From Rotaria sordida (lineage: Eukaryota > Rotifera > Eurotatoria > Philodinida > Philodinidae), in NCBI GenBank assembly GCA_905250125.1, contig CAJNOL010000003.1:496001-560000 (forward strand): a stretch of DNA of 64,000 bases. Reading direction: 5' to 3'. A program made the translations under genes and the position numbers. The notes beneath the pieces were generated by a model. That model was given only the letters and a program-made list of their open reading frames with translations, ran no database searches and was not told where the DNA came from. Below are positions 1 through 15,464 of this stretch, in pieces; position 1 is the first letter of the stretch; the number at the start of each line of letters is the position of its first letter.

Positions 1-1480
1 TGTTCTAAAAAGAAGGAATGAATCTACTTTAAAAATGTGATGGATACCCGTACTTGAAAAGAAAGCAGAAGAAACTTTAGTCTTGAAGTCTTTTGAAATT
101 CCATGAAATATGTCGAAGTTCCGTGAGTCCTCATGAAACCTTGAAGTTCGTTGTGTCTTCCTTGACCCATTCTACAAGGTACGGTAAGAGTTACAAAATT
201 TTTCTCAGCAAAGTTACAAGATACGAAAAAAGATTACCTTGCATATCTCTACTCTACTTATATTGAATAATAAGACGAAAAAAAACCTTTGATAATCAAA
301 AAATATGTGTCATATTGAAATATGATAAGAACTGAAAACTGTATGGAAAATTCAACTTCTCATAGTCCTTGCTTCGTTAACAAGTAGTCACATAATTAAT
401 CTTCTTTAAGATCTATTTACACAATATGGTCATATCTATGAAAATAATATGAGCTTAAATAGAGAATGTCCTTTGAGATCATTTCTCTGTTTAAGAAAAT
501 GAACGGAAAAAAGTCAATCGATTACTTTTTATTGAAGGAAATAAGTTTTTTGATTGATCATTTACCATATTGCACTTCCTTTCATTGTTAATATTGTATG
601 CATATTAAATTGATCGATAAAAATATTCATAAGATTTATTTTAGAAAGATTTATTCAATAACGGGATATGTATGTCCTTATGACCTAAGTCAAGGACATA
701 ACTGAGTTTTTCAATTAATTCTTTCTTTTTGTGTTTACCGTTTGAGCTCATATTTATACTGCACACGCATGTTCGATTACGGAGCTCCCTATGAAAATTT
801 CAGCCATATAGAATAAAAATTCGTTGAGAAAGATATAAATATGTCTGGTGTAATCCATATAATAATGAAAAGAAAATTTACTCTTTTCTTGCTCAGTGTG
901 TTTGTTTTTGCTGCTTTGAATAGTATCAATCTTCGATGAATGAATCAACTTCTATGGGTTTTTTTTCTAGGTGTTTTACCAAGGAATCTTGCTAAAATCT
1001 TTTAACACCGCAAACCAAATCGAGAAATTTCAAATTTATGCATCAACAGTTAATGTCATTGAAAAATAAAAAAAGAGAAATTCAGGAAGAAAACAGTAAA
1101 TTTTCGTTTCATTGTTATATAACTGCATAAGACATGTTTGTACCTTTTTTAACAAATTTTCATTCTATAGGGTTGAAGTTGTTATAGTGAATTAAGTAAT
1201 CGAAAAGCTAAGATATATCGTTTATTTTGACAGAGAAGTATTTATATATAGTCTTGAATTTTTCGATAATTTGATAAAACAAGTAAAAATTTATGATCAT
1301 AACATAATGAATGATGATTTTCCATGAATCTTTTACAATTTCTACTTTTTATTTCATTTATAGATAGAAGTATATTATAGAAAGTTATTTTTTTTTAGAG
1401 ACAAATTAATTCTTATACACATATAAAGAATATATTACATCTATAGAAACTGTTCACAACAAAATGATTGAAAAAATACA
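1..1480. other. AT-rich intergenic DNA, no gene seen
   Basis: No open frame here shows conserved residues or a convincing splice pattern. The first 230 bases are less AT-rich and contain several loosely similar runs around gaagttc/gaagtct, which look like old repeat sequence. The 64-codon frame at 754-948 has no domain or signal features and is treated as chance. Confidence 0.5.
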
Positions 1481-1714
1481 TTACAATTCGTCGATGTTCT
1501 CTTGCAAAGGATCTTTTAATGTTGATGGGCGTTGTGAATTAGCCATTCTCTCGTGATTGATGGAAAGCTTTTTTTTAATATATGCAGCTGTTTTGCTAAA
1601 TGTTGCCGATAGTCTTAGAGAAGGCATACGAACTCTAAGTGGATGTATTTCATCGATAAGTATGAATAAACATAAGATCGATAAAAATACTAGTCGATTT
1701 TGAATATAGCGCAT
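1481..1714 (-). CDS. small secreted protein, possible peptide prohormone
   Basis: Single-exon frame of 77 residues from ATG at 1714 to TAA at 1481. The N-terminus is a textbook signal peptide: MRYIQNR, then a hydrophobic core (LVFLSILCLFILI), with likely cleavage around residues 21-26. The remaining ~52 residues are basic and polar, have no cysteine and include one KKK run at residues 47-49 that could be a convertase site. The stretch MPSLRLSATF (about residues 30-39) faintly resembles short neuropeptide F cores (PSLRLRF), but it lacks the Gly needed for amidation and the C-terminal RF, so I do not call it sNPF. Upstream at 1781-1813 lies a TATATA-rich run that could serve as a promoter. Function unknown; a signal peptide on a short frame is suggestive but not proof. 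Confidence 0.45.
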   Translation of the reverse strand: MRYIQNRLVFLSILCLFILIDEIHPLRVRMPSLRLSATFSKTAAYIKKKLSINHERMANSQRPSTLKDPLQENIDEL

Positions 1715-2272
1715 TATGTGACAATGGTTAAATTCAACTTTGTTTGTATATGCAAATCGTACTTGGGTTTCTGTCGATGATATATTTATATATATATATT
1801 TATATATATATATTATTGATCAGTCATTCTACGTATCAAAAAAAAAAAACATAATTGGTTATACACCTGTTTGTGACGACGCATTTTATGTATGATTTGT
1901 TTACCTGTTAATAAAACATTTTTTTTCGCCTACGAGCACTAAATTACTTTCTTTTATATTAATGCACTGTAAACATGTTTGTTATTTTTGTCTTTTATAT
2001 TAATACAGGCTTTTGTCGATATCGAAATGTCCAATATTTTTAGCCCACGTGAGAAAAAGAAACGAACGTTAAGCATAGATAACTTGGCCTTGTCAACACA
2101 AAAAAACACAACAAATGCATCAGAGTAATACAATATATTAATTAAGGGAAGATAGATATTTTTATCTCAGAAGCAGGCAGATTAAAAAAAAATGAGAATA
2201 AGAATCTAGATATATACATCTATAAATAAAAGAAAAAAAAAGAGTAGTGAACACCGAGATATTTTGATTAAG
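1715..2272. repeat. AT-rich spacer with TA microsatellite
   Basis: Spacer between the secreted-peptide gene and the MFSD6-like stop codon, both on minus. It contains a TATATA-type simple repeat at about 1780-1815 and poly-A runs, otherwise nothing recognisable. Confidence 0.5.
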
Positions 2273-5885
<3,613 letters not shown>

Positions 5886-8671
5886 TATATGATTTAATCA
5901 ATATTTTCTATGTAAATATAGAAAAAACAATTCATATGTAATTAATAATATATTTCATTATGTTACGCATCTAACAACTTACCTTGTAATATTGTATTAA
6001 AGAAAAAAAAACGAGAATTAAACTATATTAGAAAACATAGACGAGATATGTGTTAAATGAGACTCGCTCGAGAGTAATTCTACTCTTTACAACTACTACT
6101 GTTGACAATATAACGACAACGATAGCATGATGTTAATTATGATTCGTTCAGCATTTGTCGCTTATCCTATACAGGCAAGCACAGTTACCATAGAAGGTCT
6201 TTCTTTTCTTTTCTTTCTATATTCAGTTGAACGACAAAAGACGACAGCCTATGGCGACTATGGAATACGAAGAAAACAAAGAACGTTTGGAAAAAAGCAA
6301 ACGATGACAACACGCAACAGAGTGTAATGTCGTTTTTCATTGTAATACACTGTTAGTAAGCAGGAAAGTTCGCTCTATACGACGTCGAATCATCTCCGTT
6401 TCTCGTTTTTTTTCTTTTTTTTTTCTACTCCTTCTTCTTCTTTTATTCTTTTGTATGACAACAATTGAATACTTTGAGAAACGACAAAAAAAAAGGGGTG
6501 GACGAGAACAAGATCATGTTAGTAACTTTTCTCAATGATGGATGTCGTTCTTTTGTCAACTTAGGAGAGAAAATGAGCTAAAGTATTTCTGAACATTCTA
6601 TTCAATAAACCCTAATTTTATATATTAAAAAAGGCAAACGTAAAAGAAACAAGTGGTACATATATATGAGTTTTGTACAAGACATCTAATATTCATATAT
6701 AAAATGATAGATGCCATAGATTTAATGGTGATAGGAAACTGATTTTAATGAATGTTAGTTCTTCTGAAATTGTAACAAAACAAATAATATATATGTATAT
6801 ACATATATATGAGTAAAAGAGAGAGTTATGACATGATGAACAAACAATTTCTTATCGGACGATGTTCATTAATTGACTGTTCCGAAGAGGAAAAAAATCG
6901 AGAAAAGTATTGAAGAATAAACTTGAAAGCTTTATTGACTGTTCTATTTGTAGAAAGCACAAACATTAAACGAAAAAAAAAAAATCAATTATTAAATAAC
7001 AACGCCGAAGTATTGAATTAATATGTTAGCATATGAAACAGCTTCTTTTCCTTCCTCAGTTAACGATTATTAAATCTATCAATTATATAACTTTACTTAT
7101 TGATTCATATTTCCTTAGAAACAAAAAAGTCGTCTAATCTTTTTTCTTTTTTTTTCTTTATTCAATAAAGCGAAAGTTTAATTAGTAACTTTTAAGTATG
7201 CGCTTTCCTTTTTTTTTTCTATTAATTGAAAATTCATTTAATAAACTTTTGGAATTAACAAAGCTTGAAAAAAAATGTATAGAAAAAAAAAGAATCTATT
7301 TTGACACGAGAAGAAAAATGTCATTCACTTGCATCTGCTAATTCCATTGTTCCTAAACTCTTATTATATGATATTCTTTCTTTTTTTTTTCTATATTTAC
7401 ACCTACATATAAATTTATTCTCAAGAGAAAAACAATAAATACAAATATTCAATCAACAAGTTAATTTACTACAGGATATAGGCTATTGTGAATCAAATCA
7501 ATTTTTAAGACATGTCAATAATAAAACAGATTCTAGAAATACAAAAGATAAAAAAGAACTCTTGATGAGATGATAAATCTAAAATAGATCTATTCTCGTT
7601 CCGTATAAACGGAAATGAGATCAGGTGTATCCGATTGAAAACTGCTAATTTACGATTATTGTTCAAATACATTGTAGCGAAAAAAAATTGTCTTGAATAA
7701 ATACAATAATTTCTTTTTATATTATTATTGTGATTATTAACATTTCAACGTGTTACATTCATATTTAAAGACATATATATAACTAAATTTTTGAATAAAA
7801 GTTTTAGCCTCTATCATAGTTGAAACAAAAAATTCTCATGGTTAAATCTCTTGAGATATTTTTTAATTAATAGAGGAAAAAAAATCAGCTGCTTTTGAGA
7901 CAATTCATTGATTTATTCACTAGTGTGTAAATCAAATTTTATATTTATGTATGATTTAATAAATGTCAATTCATGATGGATTTATTATAAAATATACTAA
8001 TTAATTTTACTTCAATATTATATATACTTTGTTGAACATGCAATAGTTTTGATTATAACTATAATGAGATTAATAAATAAACGGAAATTTAGAAAGATTA
8101 GTTGATTGCCTATGGAGGAAATCGTTTCAATAAAGATCTTCCTTGTTTACTATAGAGTTCAATGAAGATGATAGTAGTGTCAATATAGATAAAATAAATT
8201 TTCTCTTATATCAGAGAGGACACCATCGGATACCCTAATGAATCTATTAAATACAGAGTATCCACAATGGTATACCGTTATCAGAATGTCATAGAAATCT
8301 CTGGATACTTTATGGGTTTTTAATACTTGACTATAAATTGTTTCTAAATATCCAATCTACTAACTTGTTAAAAGATTTTTCATAGAAGAGTGTAGAAATT
8401 GGACAGGTATCTATATACTGAGACAATTCTCAGTAAGGTACCCAACCAAGATCGTGTGACATACGGAAAACAGAGTACCAAAAAAACACTCACATAGATC
8501 TCATTTTCAATAGAATAGAGAGATAGAACATGAAATTCTACACATTCCCATCTTTTTATTTTGTTTTTAGCTGAAGCCAAAAGAAAACTGTTTTTGTAAA
8601 CTAAATAGTCCTAAAGAGTCTATCACTTTTGGACGTTTCGAATGATAATCATATTACCCGTAACTTTTCTA
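5886..8671. other. gene-free intergenic stretch
   Basis: Upstream of the MFSD6-like gene. Apart from the probable 5'UTR intron just upstream of its start codon, only AT-rich DNA with T-runs and short low-complexity tracts was found. The 66-codon frames at 6127-6327 and 8380-8580 have no features of real proteins. Confidence 0.5.
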
Positions 8672-8857
8672 TTATAAACCAAATATGAAGATTAAATACG
8701 TAGATCAATGTAGTTTTTTCTATTCCACAAAATGACATATTATTCAGTTTATGCAGGGTCAGACGTCTGACTCTGCATAAACTAATCGATATGGAATTTT
8801 GTAGAGTATGAAAAACTACGTTGATATACATTATTAGTTTTCATATTGAGTTTATAA
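8672..8857. repeat. near-perfect palindrome (foldback, MITE-like)
   Basis: The two halves are inverted repeats of one another around the palindromic centre agacgtct at 8761-8768, with no loop. The innermost ~62 bases of each arm match at roughly four in five positions, and weaker similarity continues outward to about 90 bases. This would extrude a long hairpin and resembles a small non-autonomous foldback element. Confidence 0.7.
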
Positions 8858-9423
8858 AAGAAATAATTATAATTACCATAGTTCTTATCGAAAACGCTCA
8901 AAACTGATACACTCCTAAAGAGCATTTAGTCTTCGAAATTTTTTTTTTTTGTATTCAACAAAACAAATAATAAATACATAGGCATGTGCAGAATTCATAA
9001 TAACAATTATTTAAAACAACTTTTCTCATTATGTATGCACATTATATTTATAAATAAAATACTTTTCTTTAAATTTTGTAAAAAACTATAGCTAATAATG
9101 ACAATATTTTTATTCATATTGAAGTGTAAAACGAATTATGAATGTTAGAACTTTTTATAGCTTATGTTCTTTTTTTTTAATAATGATGGAAAAAAACTAA
9201 TGATTGCCTATAAAACAGTGAACAACTGTTATATGTATATTTTAAAATATAAAGAATAAAATCGATTCAATTTATTATTCTCTTAGAAAGTATGTTTATT
9301 TAAAAATTCCATAACACTTCAGTAGTTGAATCTATTTACATGTTTCTTTCGTTGTTTGATTCCATACTCACCTAAGTTTTATTAGGTATGTTTCACATAA
9401 AATGGCTGTACCTATGAACATTA
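8858..9423. other. AT-rich spacer, nothing recognised
   Basis: No coding signal on either strand; it runs from the palindrome to the first R1 repeat copy. Confidence 0.45.
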
Positions 9424-9650
9424 GGAAGGAAGAGAAAGAATAACCTTGCCTTTCGACTACCTTGCAGTATGACATACTACCGAGTGGCAGATTCAGTAGC
9501 TCAGTATGTTCTCTACAACTAATATTAGCTGTAGCTTTAGATAGAGGACAATCTGACCCAAACTTCTTGTACTCGATTGCTTGAGCTCCCCGTACACAGT
9601 AGTACCTTATGGGTACGTGTCGAACAACATAGTCACTTAGTCATGGGGGC
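9424..9650 (+). repeat. dispersed repeat R1, copy 1 (internally deleted)
   Basis: Aligns along its left part with 53666 onward (shared blocks such as tactacc...gtggcagattcagtagct against tactacc...gtgtcagatttattaacct) and along its right part with the end of that copy (cacagtagtacc...tacgtgtcgaa). About 250 bases of the longer copy are missing in between. It is noticeably less AT-rich than its surroundings. A third copy in inverted orientation lies at 11300-11614. Confidence 0.7.
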
Positions 9651-9977
9651 TTATGAACATTAGAATCTAGATTATTCTATTCGTCGCCAAATTTGAGTTA
9701 TCTAAGACACAAATAAAGTGATGTGAAATAAAAATTTTTAATAAACATGACATAAAATTATTTCAAAGCTCACGGATAATGCTTCAATTGTTCAAAAGTT
9801 ATTCACGTTCTTTTTTGTTCGGCAGACTATTAGAACATCCTGTATTGTTTCATAAACTTTTTCTAGTCTACTTTTATTTATATTTCTTTTTGTAGAGGAG
9901 TCTTACAGAGAAATATTTGCATTTGTGCACTGTATATGTTCATCACATAACCTTCTTTTTTTTATTTCTTTTATTAT
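9651..9977. other. spacer between R1 copy 1 and the pseudogene
   Basis: AT-rich, no coding or repeat structure recognised. Confidence 0.4.
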
Positions 9978-10534
9978 AGCAACAATATATACAGATGCTC
10001 TTTTATTAGTATTAGTACTTATAGATTAGATGACAAAAGACAAACATATTTAAAAACTAAAATTATTTTCTTTTTTTCTGTTAGGTTTTCATAAACGTGC
10101 TACAATATTATTTATATATCGTGTTCATCGATTTACAACATATGCATAATTATAATTTTCTTCTTGTCTTTTAGCATTAATAGCATTAGATTGAGCACGT
10201 CAAACTTTATCAATGTAACCATTAATAAAAAAAAAAAAGACGATAATTACATTACACACAACACACGTATTAACAAATTATCATCATATAATATTTGATA
10301 TTACGTGCTAAACATAAATTTTATGTATAACATGTCTTGTTATATTTGATTCACATTTTTTTTTTGTTATGTCAATTATCAACATCAAAAACTGAAAATC
10401 AAATTATAACTAAATCAATTAGCGGAACATTATTCATATTATCAACATCTTTTGCTTTATTTATTGATAGATTGACACATTTTTATATTCATATTCATCA
10501 TTTTTGTGATAATAATGAATATGTTAAATATATT
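9978..10534 (+). pseudogene. decayed BAP31/BAP29-like gene fragment
   Basis: Four exon-like pieces occur in the order expected for B-cell-receptor-associated protein 31, each preceded by an AG acceptor. They are ATIYTDALLLVLVLI near 9980-10024, FHKRATILFIYRVHRFTTYA near 10088-10147, ALIALD-stop-ARQTLSM near 10175-10218, and SGTLFILSTSFALFIDRLTHFY at 10418-10485. These correspond to BAP31 TM1 (ATFLYAEVFVVLLL), the loop with KRW and SRLVELLVSYG, TM2 ending in LLVIDAVREIRKY, and TM3 (RNLYIAGFSLLLSFLLRRLV). In-frame stops interrupt the second and third pieces, the first coding exon is not found, and the cytoplasmic coiled-coil is absent (TAA at 10534). BAP31 is an ER membrane cargo and quality-control protein. 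The order of weak matches makes this more likely than chance, but it needs a profile search. Confidence 0.5.
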
Positions 10535-10689
10535 TAATCATCTATTTAATACAACAATGTGCCAAATGTTTACGATTAATATCATCAAAAATACATTTAT
10601 GATATAATCATAGTATAATATGTTCGATTATATTTCTTATACATTCTGTACCAGTGACATTTCTGGAACAGTTTGAATGTAGATAGTCG

Positions 10690-11299
10690 TCATGGCTGAC
10701 AAGAGAGCTATTTCAACTGTAATTCGACGTTTGAACTCATATTTAGCCTATAACGAAGTCTCGATAAAGCTAGAAAAACTTTAGAAGAGTTCGTGCCTAT
10801 AGACTATTGAAGCCGAATCATGACCATTTTATTCGACCTGAGATTCAGCCCATAGATAGGTCTAATGATTCTTAGAATATCATGAAAGTTTCAGTCGAAA
10901 AGAATGTTTCTTTGTCAAGATATTGAATTTCTAACAAATGATTGCTGGCCACAGACATATAACAATAATCAAGTTTATGTGGAAATTCAATATGTTGACA
11001 GAGGAACATTTTTTTCAACTGAAACTTTCAGGAAATTTCTAAGGATCATTAGATCTACTCTATGGGCTGGATTTCAGGTCAAAATATCATTACTCTATTT
11101 TTCAGTACATACCTAAAAATGGGTCGAAAATGCAGTAAAACAGTCATACCTTGGCACCAGAGGCCCAAGAGTGCGAATGCTTTTAAATTTTTTTCTAGCT
11201 TCATCAAGATTTTGTTATGGACTCGATATGAGTTCAAACGGCGAGGTCTAGTTCGAATAGTTCTCTCATGAGTACCAGCGTTGTTCGACATATATTCAC
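10690..11299. repeat. foldback repeat, family F copy 1
   Basis: The left half (from gtttgaactcatat near 10731) is the reverse complement of the right half (ending near 11240), with many short mismatches. Near the centre, aagtttcagtcgaaaagaatgt at about 10886 mirrors acatttttttcaactgaaactt at about 11008. Similar palindromic units sit at about 21375-21840 and 61215-61720. The open frames at 10904-11291 fall inside this palindrome and are not regarded as genes. Confidence 0.6.
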
Positions 11300-11614
11300 A
11301 ATGTAGTGTGTTCTAACCTTAGTATTACCAATCATGAAATGATCCGGAACAAGTCACTAACAGCTGCCAGTCTCGCATCATTCGTCCGATAGCATGCTGA
11401 CTATGCTGTAACATACAGATGCTCTTATGGTTCGTTCGTGCACCTGGAGAATTCAAGCAATTGAGCGCAAGAACTCTGCATCAGGCTGAACTTCTGTCTA
11501 GAGCTACAGCTAGTATTAGTTGTAGGAAAGATATTGAGCTATTAAATCTGCTGCTAGGAAGTGTCTCATACTGCAAGATAATCAAAAGGTAGGGGATTCT
11601 TCCTTCTTTCGTGA
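11300..11614 (-). repeat. dispersed repeat R1, copy 2 (inverted)
   Basis: The reverse complement matches the R1 copy at 53666-54143 over long blocks, for example catgaaatgatcc, acaagtcactaac and cgtccgatagcatgctgac. It abuts the foldback unit on its left, so the two may have inserted together or one into the other. Confidence 0.7.
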
Positions 11615-11982
11615 ATATAGATTAAATCGATATAAATATTTTCATCATAATCTTTTCATTGCCTATCGAGCTATGTATATTAATCATATAATATTATTTA
11701 GTTTTTAAATAACTTCTTTTCGGCGCATAATTTCGACAACCAATTAAAGAACTTATATGAGCACGAGCAATAGAATAAATGCAAATTTATTATACTTTTG
11801 TTTTAAAATGAGCAAGAGAAAAAAAAACTCTAAGTCATATTTATTATTTTTATATATGGTTGCTTTAAAAAAAACGAATATAAATTTTTATAATTATGAT
11901 ATTGTGCAATTGCTTGTATTTTTCTAGAAAAATAAAAACAAAATTGACTTTTTTCTTTTTTCTTTTTTTTTTTGTAATTAAT
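11615..11982. other. AT-rich spacer, 3' flank of the unknown gene
   Basis: Poly-T/poly-A rich DNA downstream of the stop codon at 11983 (minus strand). No further gene seen. Confidence 0.4.
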
Positions 11983-14661
11983 TCATATATTTACTGGTGC
12001 ATTTGATTTTGTATTATTATTATAATTTTCAGATAATTCAGCTTTAGTTTGATATGTATCTGTTGATGTACCAGCAATTAAACCATATTGACCATCATGT
12101 ACTGGACGTAAATTTTGATCACCAAGTGGTTGATCAAACCAACGACGACTAGCAACAACACTTGATTCACGTCCATAATCCGGTGTTGGATTTTGATTAC
12201 TATAAGTTGGTTTTGTACTCTAGTAAATAAAACAATGAAACAATATCTCATTTGATATCAATTTAATCAAACTTTTTGCATTAACATTGGAACAGTTCTT
12301 AAATTTCGTTGTGAATCAGGTGTACCTACAGCTTTATCAGAAGAAAATGTCGCCAATGTAAATTCTGTCGGTTGATATTCCCTATTATTATCACGTGAAT
12401 GTTGTCTTGATGATTTTGATGTTGAGGGTAATTTTAATACAGGCATAGTATTTGAAGTTCGATTATTTGATGATGTATGTTTAGTGTCAATCAATGCTTC
12501 ACCATTATATAATGAACCTGGTTTTGATAGAATAATTGTCTTTGCTAGAAATGAAGAGAAAGACTTTCTCTATCTAATAGTGTATGCACTATCGAATTCT
12601 ACTGCGTACCGTTGATAGGTGGCGCTATGATTATGGCAGAATGCAGCGAAGGTAGTGCCACCTATGAACGGCACGCAGATATATATATATATATATCATT
12701 TTTTGGCGAAAACGTTACAGCCGACTTTCAAACATACTTTTTCCTCGATTCCGTCCGCCACCTTCGAGTGGTTGTAATTTACCATTAGGTGTCATATATA
12801 AAACTTCAGCTTTATTTGGACTTGGTCCTTCATGATTGATCATCATTGATGAAGGTAGACTATCATAAGTAAAAGCATTACTTGTTTCAGGTTTGATCTA
12901 GAAATAAATAAATTAAAATGAATATTTAAACATATAACAGAACAAAAAAAAAAAGAATATTTTACCAATCGTCCCGATGCTGTTCGATAATAGATTACTT
13001 CTTGAATCATATCATAATCAACTGCCGACGGATCATAAGCTAGGGCAACTTCAGTTGATGTTGGTTGTGTTGCATCGATACCAATTGATTTTTTGTGTAC
13101 TTTATGTGGTTTTGGACGTGGTTTTGGTGGAGGTGGTGGAGGAGGTGCAGTTGATTGTTGAGGAGGTGGTGATGGTGGTGGAGGTGCAATTGATTTACGT
13201 CTTTCCATTATTTCTCTATGTTGATGATCTTTACATCGACACCAATCGTAAACAACTTGATTATCTTCAACATGCATAACATGATGACGACAATTACATG
13301 TGTCTTTTATTTTGTTTTGTTCTAATGCCAATAATTCCCAATGTTTTAATTTTGATTTAGGATTTTCATGAAGATTTTTTTTCTTTGTACTTTTTTTTCG
13401 TTTTTTCTTTTTTAATGGTTTCGAAAAAAAATCTGGATTTTCATCAATATCTGTTGGATTTTGACGATTAATATATAAACGATTTAATTCATCTAAATCT
13501 TCAACTATTAAGTCACCATTTGTTGATTTTTTTTCTAATTTTAGTTTTTCTTGCTTATTATTTACATAATTTACAGTTGATTCAGACATTATTTTACCTT
13601 TAACATGTGTCGTTTGATCATCATCATCATCGACGTCGTCTTCATCATTATCATCATCTGAACCTAAATGAAATAATGATTTATGAAAATTGACTTATAA
13701 GATTCAAGAGAAATTTAATATAAAACAAAAAAAACAATGTTTATGAAACAAATGATTTCCTACCATGAGGAATGTTTACTCGTCTAACATTATATGGTTC
13801 TATTGTATAATTTGAATTAAATGATGGTGGTACCTTTTTATTTTCTAGACGATTAACCTAAATTTTTGAATAAGAAATTAATTTAAAAAAAAATACTTTT
13901 TCAAATTAAGTAACATACCTGTTTGATAAGCATATTAGCAAGTGATTCAGGCAAAGCTGCTGGACCAAGAAATCTTGTTGGTATACCTTTGGTTGGTTCA
14001 ATTTTAATTCTAAAATCATTGTAATATTCTTTTGTATTGTATTATACAGATTAATTCTTATCTTACCGTACAAAACTAACTCTATTATGTGGTTCGTCTT
14101 CTCCTTCATAATCTTTATCACGATTTTCATCATTTTCATATTGATTTTGATGTTGATAATGATGATCACAATATTGTTCACGTTCATGTTGTAATGCAGT
14201 TATATGATTTTTACATAAATTTAAATGTCTTGGATCATAACAACATGAATGATATTTGTGTAATTGAAAATATTTAACATTTTTTATTTCAGGAAAATAA
14301 CATTGTAATAATTTTCTTGCTTCTTGTTTTGTTAAATTTTTCTTTCGACTTAATGCATCTATTTCTGCACGTGATAACGATGGTGGATGATGACGTGCTA
14401 CACGACGTTCTTGTTGCATACCAATTGGTTTAATATAAACATGTGCTTGGCGACACATAAAACAATCATATTCAGGATCACGCTCAGGTTCTTTTTCAAC
14501 AGTTATTAATGATGATGCATGAGGATTTGAATTTAATGGTGATGGCATATTATTTGAAAAATTTCGATAACGAGGTGTTGTCTCTGTTGTCTGAAAAGAA
14601 GATATAGGTTTAGATTAATTATCATATATAAAAATTTCTTTTTCTTTTAACTTACTGCCAT
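11983..14661 (-). CDS. unrecognised 693-residue protein with Cys/His-rich and proline-rich regions
   Basis: Eight exons on minus: 14661-14656, 14590-14067, 14009-13919, 13857-13764, 13663-12966, 12897-12738, 12544-12273, 12219-11983. All have GT..AG borders and close in frame to TGA, giving 2082 nt. Exon 1 is only six bases (Met-Ala), followed by GTAAGT. Visible parts are a Cys/His-rich N-terminal third (DCFMCRQAHVY; CCYDPRHLNLCKNH), an acidic Asp run, a basic KKKKRKKSTKKK stretch, a second Cys/His cluster (CNCRHHVMHV; WCRCKDHQHRE) and a polyproline tract (APPPPPPPKPRPKP). The C-terminal third is Ser/Asn-rich and looks disordered. There is no signal peptide or membrane segment, so it is probably cytoplasmic or nuclear. 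The paired Cys/His clusters could bind metal and the prolines could bind SH3 or WW partners; both are guesses. I recognise no family. Confidence 0.85.
12602..12678. ncRNA. intronic hairpin (pre-miRNA-like or MITE)
   Basis: Inside intron 6 of the unknown gene. Arms at about 12602-12627 and 12651-12678 are nearly perfect inverted repeats (ctgcgtaccgttgatagg against the reverse complement ctgcgtgccgttcatagg), separated by a loop of about 23 bases. It is clearly richer in G+C than the rest of the intron and is followed by a TA-dinucleotide run at 12679-12697. Size and shape fit a miRNA precursor, but a short foldback transposon is equally possible. Confidence 0.4.
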
Positions 14662-15464
14662 TGTGTGCAACTCGTTGTGTGTCTAGAGACGAAACGGTTA
14701 ATAACAAACTAAATGTGTGTATGTGTTGAAGATTGATGTATATAGATGCAAAAATAATAAACAGACAATTAACAAACGAAAAATGATGCATTAAAGCTTT
14801 TAGATGGCATTCATCATATGGTGATCGAGCAATTTTCTTGTTTGCTTTTTAGCATTAAAAAAAAGAAATTGTATTTCTTTTACTAACTCTCTGTTTCTTT
14901 TTGTTTTATCACGGTAAAGTAAAGACAAATACGAAAAACTAACAATCGACAATTATTAAGTGTGACAGTTTGTTTTTTTTCAAAAAGCCATAGTTACTTT
15001 GCTATCGTTATGTTCGATTTTTTTGTGATGCAGTCAATGATAAAATTCATCTTCTTAATTCTAGAATAGAAATTTCACACTTAAAAAGCAACTAAAAGGA
15101 TACTTTAAATACAAATGCTTGTGATTGATTTGACTATTGTAAAAGAGATTATGTAATAGTTCGAAAATGAATCAAGCCTCTCCCTCCACTTAAGAAAAGT
15201 TGATCACTGTCGAAGATATCAAAAGTGAGATCAGTACATGGTTTTACTATCGAAAATCTGTGATTACATAATCAACTTGAGAATATATTCTTTTGGATAC
15301 TTTCCATGTTGTCTTCTTTGCCCAAAAAAAGTTGATCTTTTCGATAAAAATCGATGTTGCCATGGACATATGGTTGTAAAATTGAAAGTATATGATCCAA
15401 TAATGAACATCTTTGTTGGTAGACTCATTATTTTTATAAAATCTTCTGACTCCTTTTCTTCTTT
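14662..15464. other. upstream region of the unknown gene, no gene seen
   Basis: AT-rich. The two overlapping frames at 15238-15483 lie on opposite strands of the same stretch and have no recognisable features. A splice-acceptor-like TCTCTAG sits 21 bases before the start codon at 14661. Confidence 0.4.

Noticed and set aside
1624..1660. Short neuropeptide F identity for the 77-residue secreted peptide
   Set aside because: PSLRL is present but the RF-amide end and Gly-Arg processing site are missing.
10904..11291. Overlapping open frames of about 70 codons
   Set aside because: They lie within the inverted halves of a foldback repeat and mirror each other.
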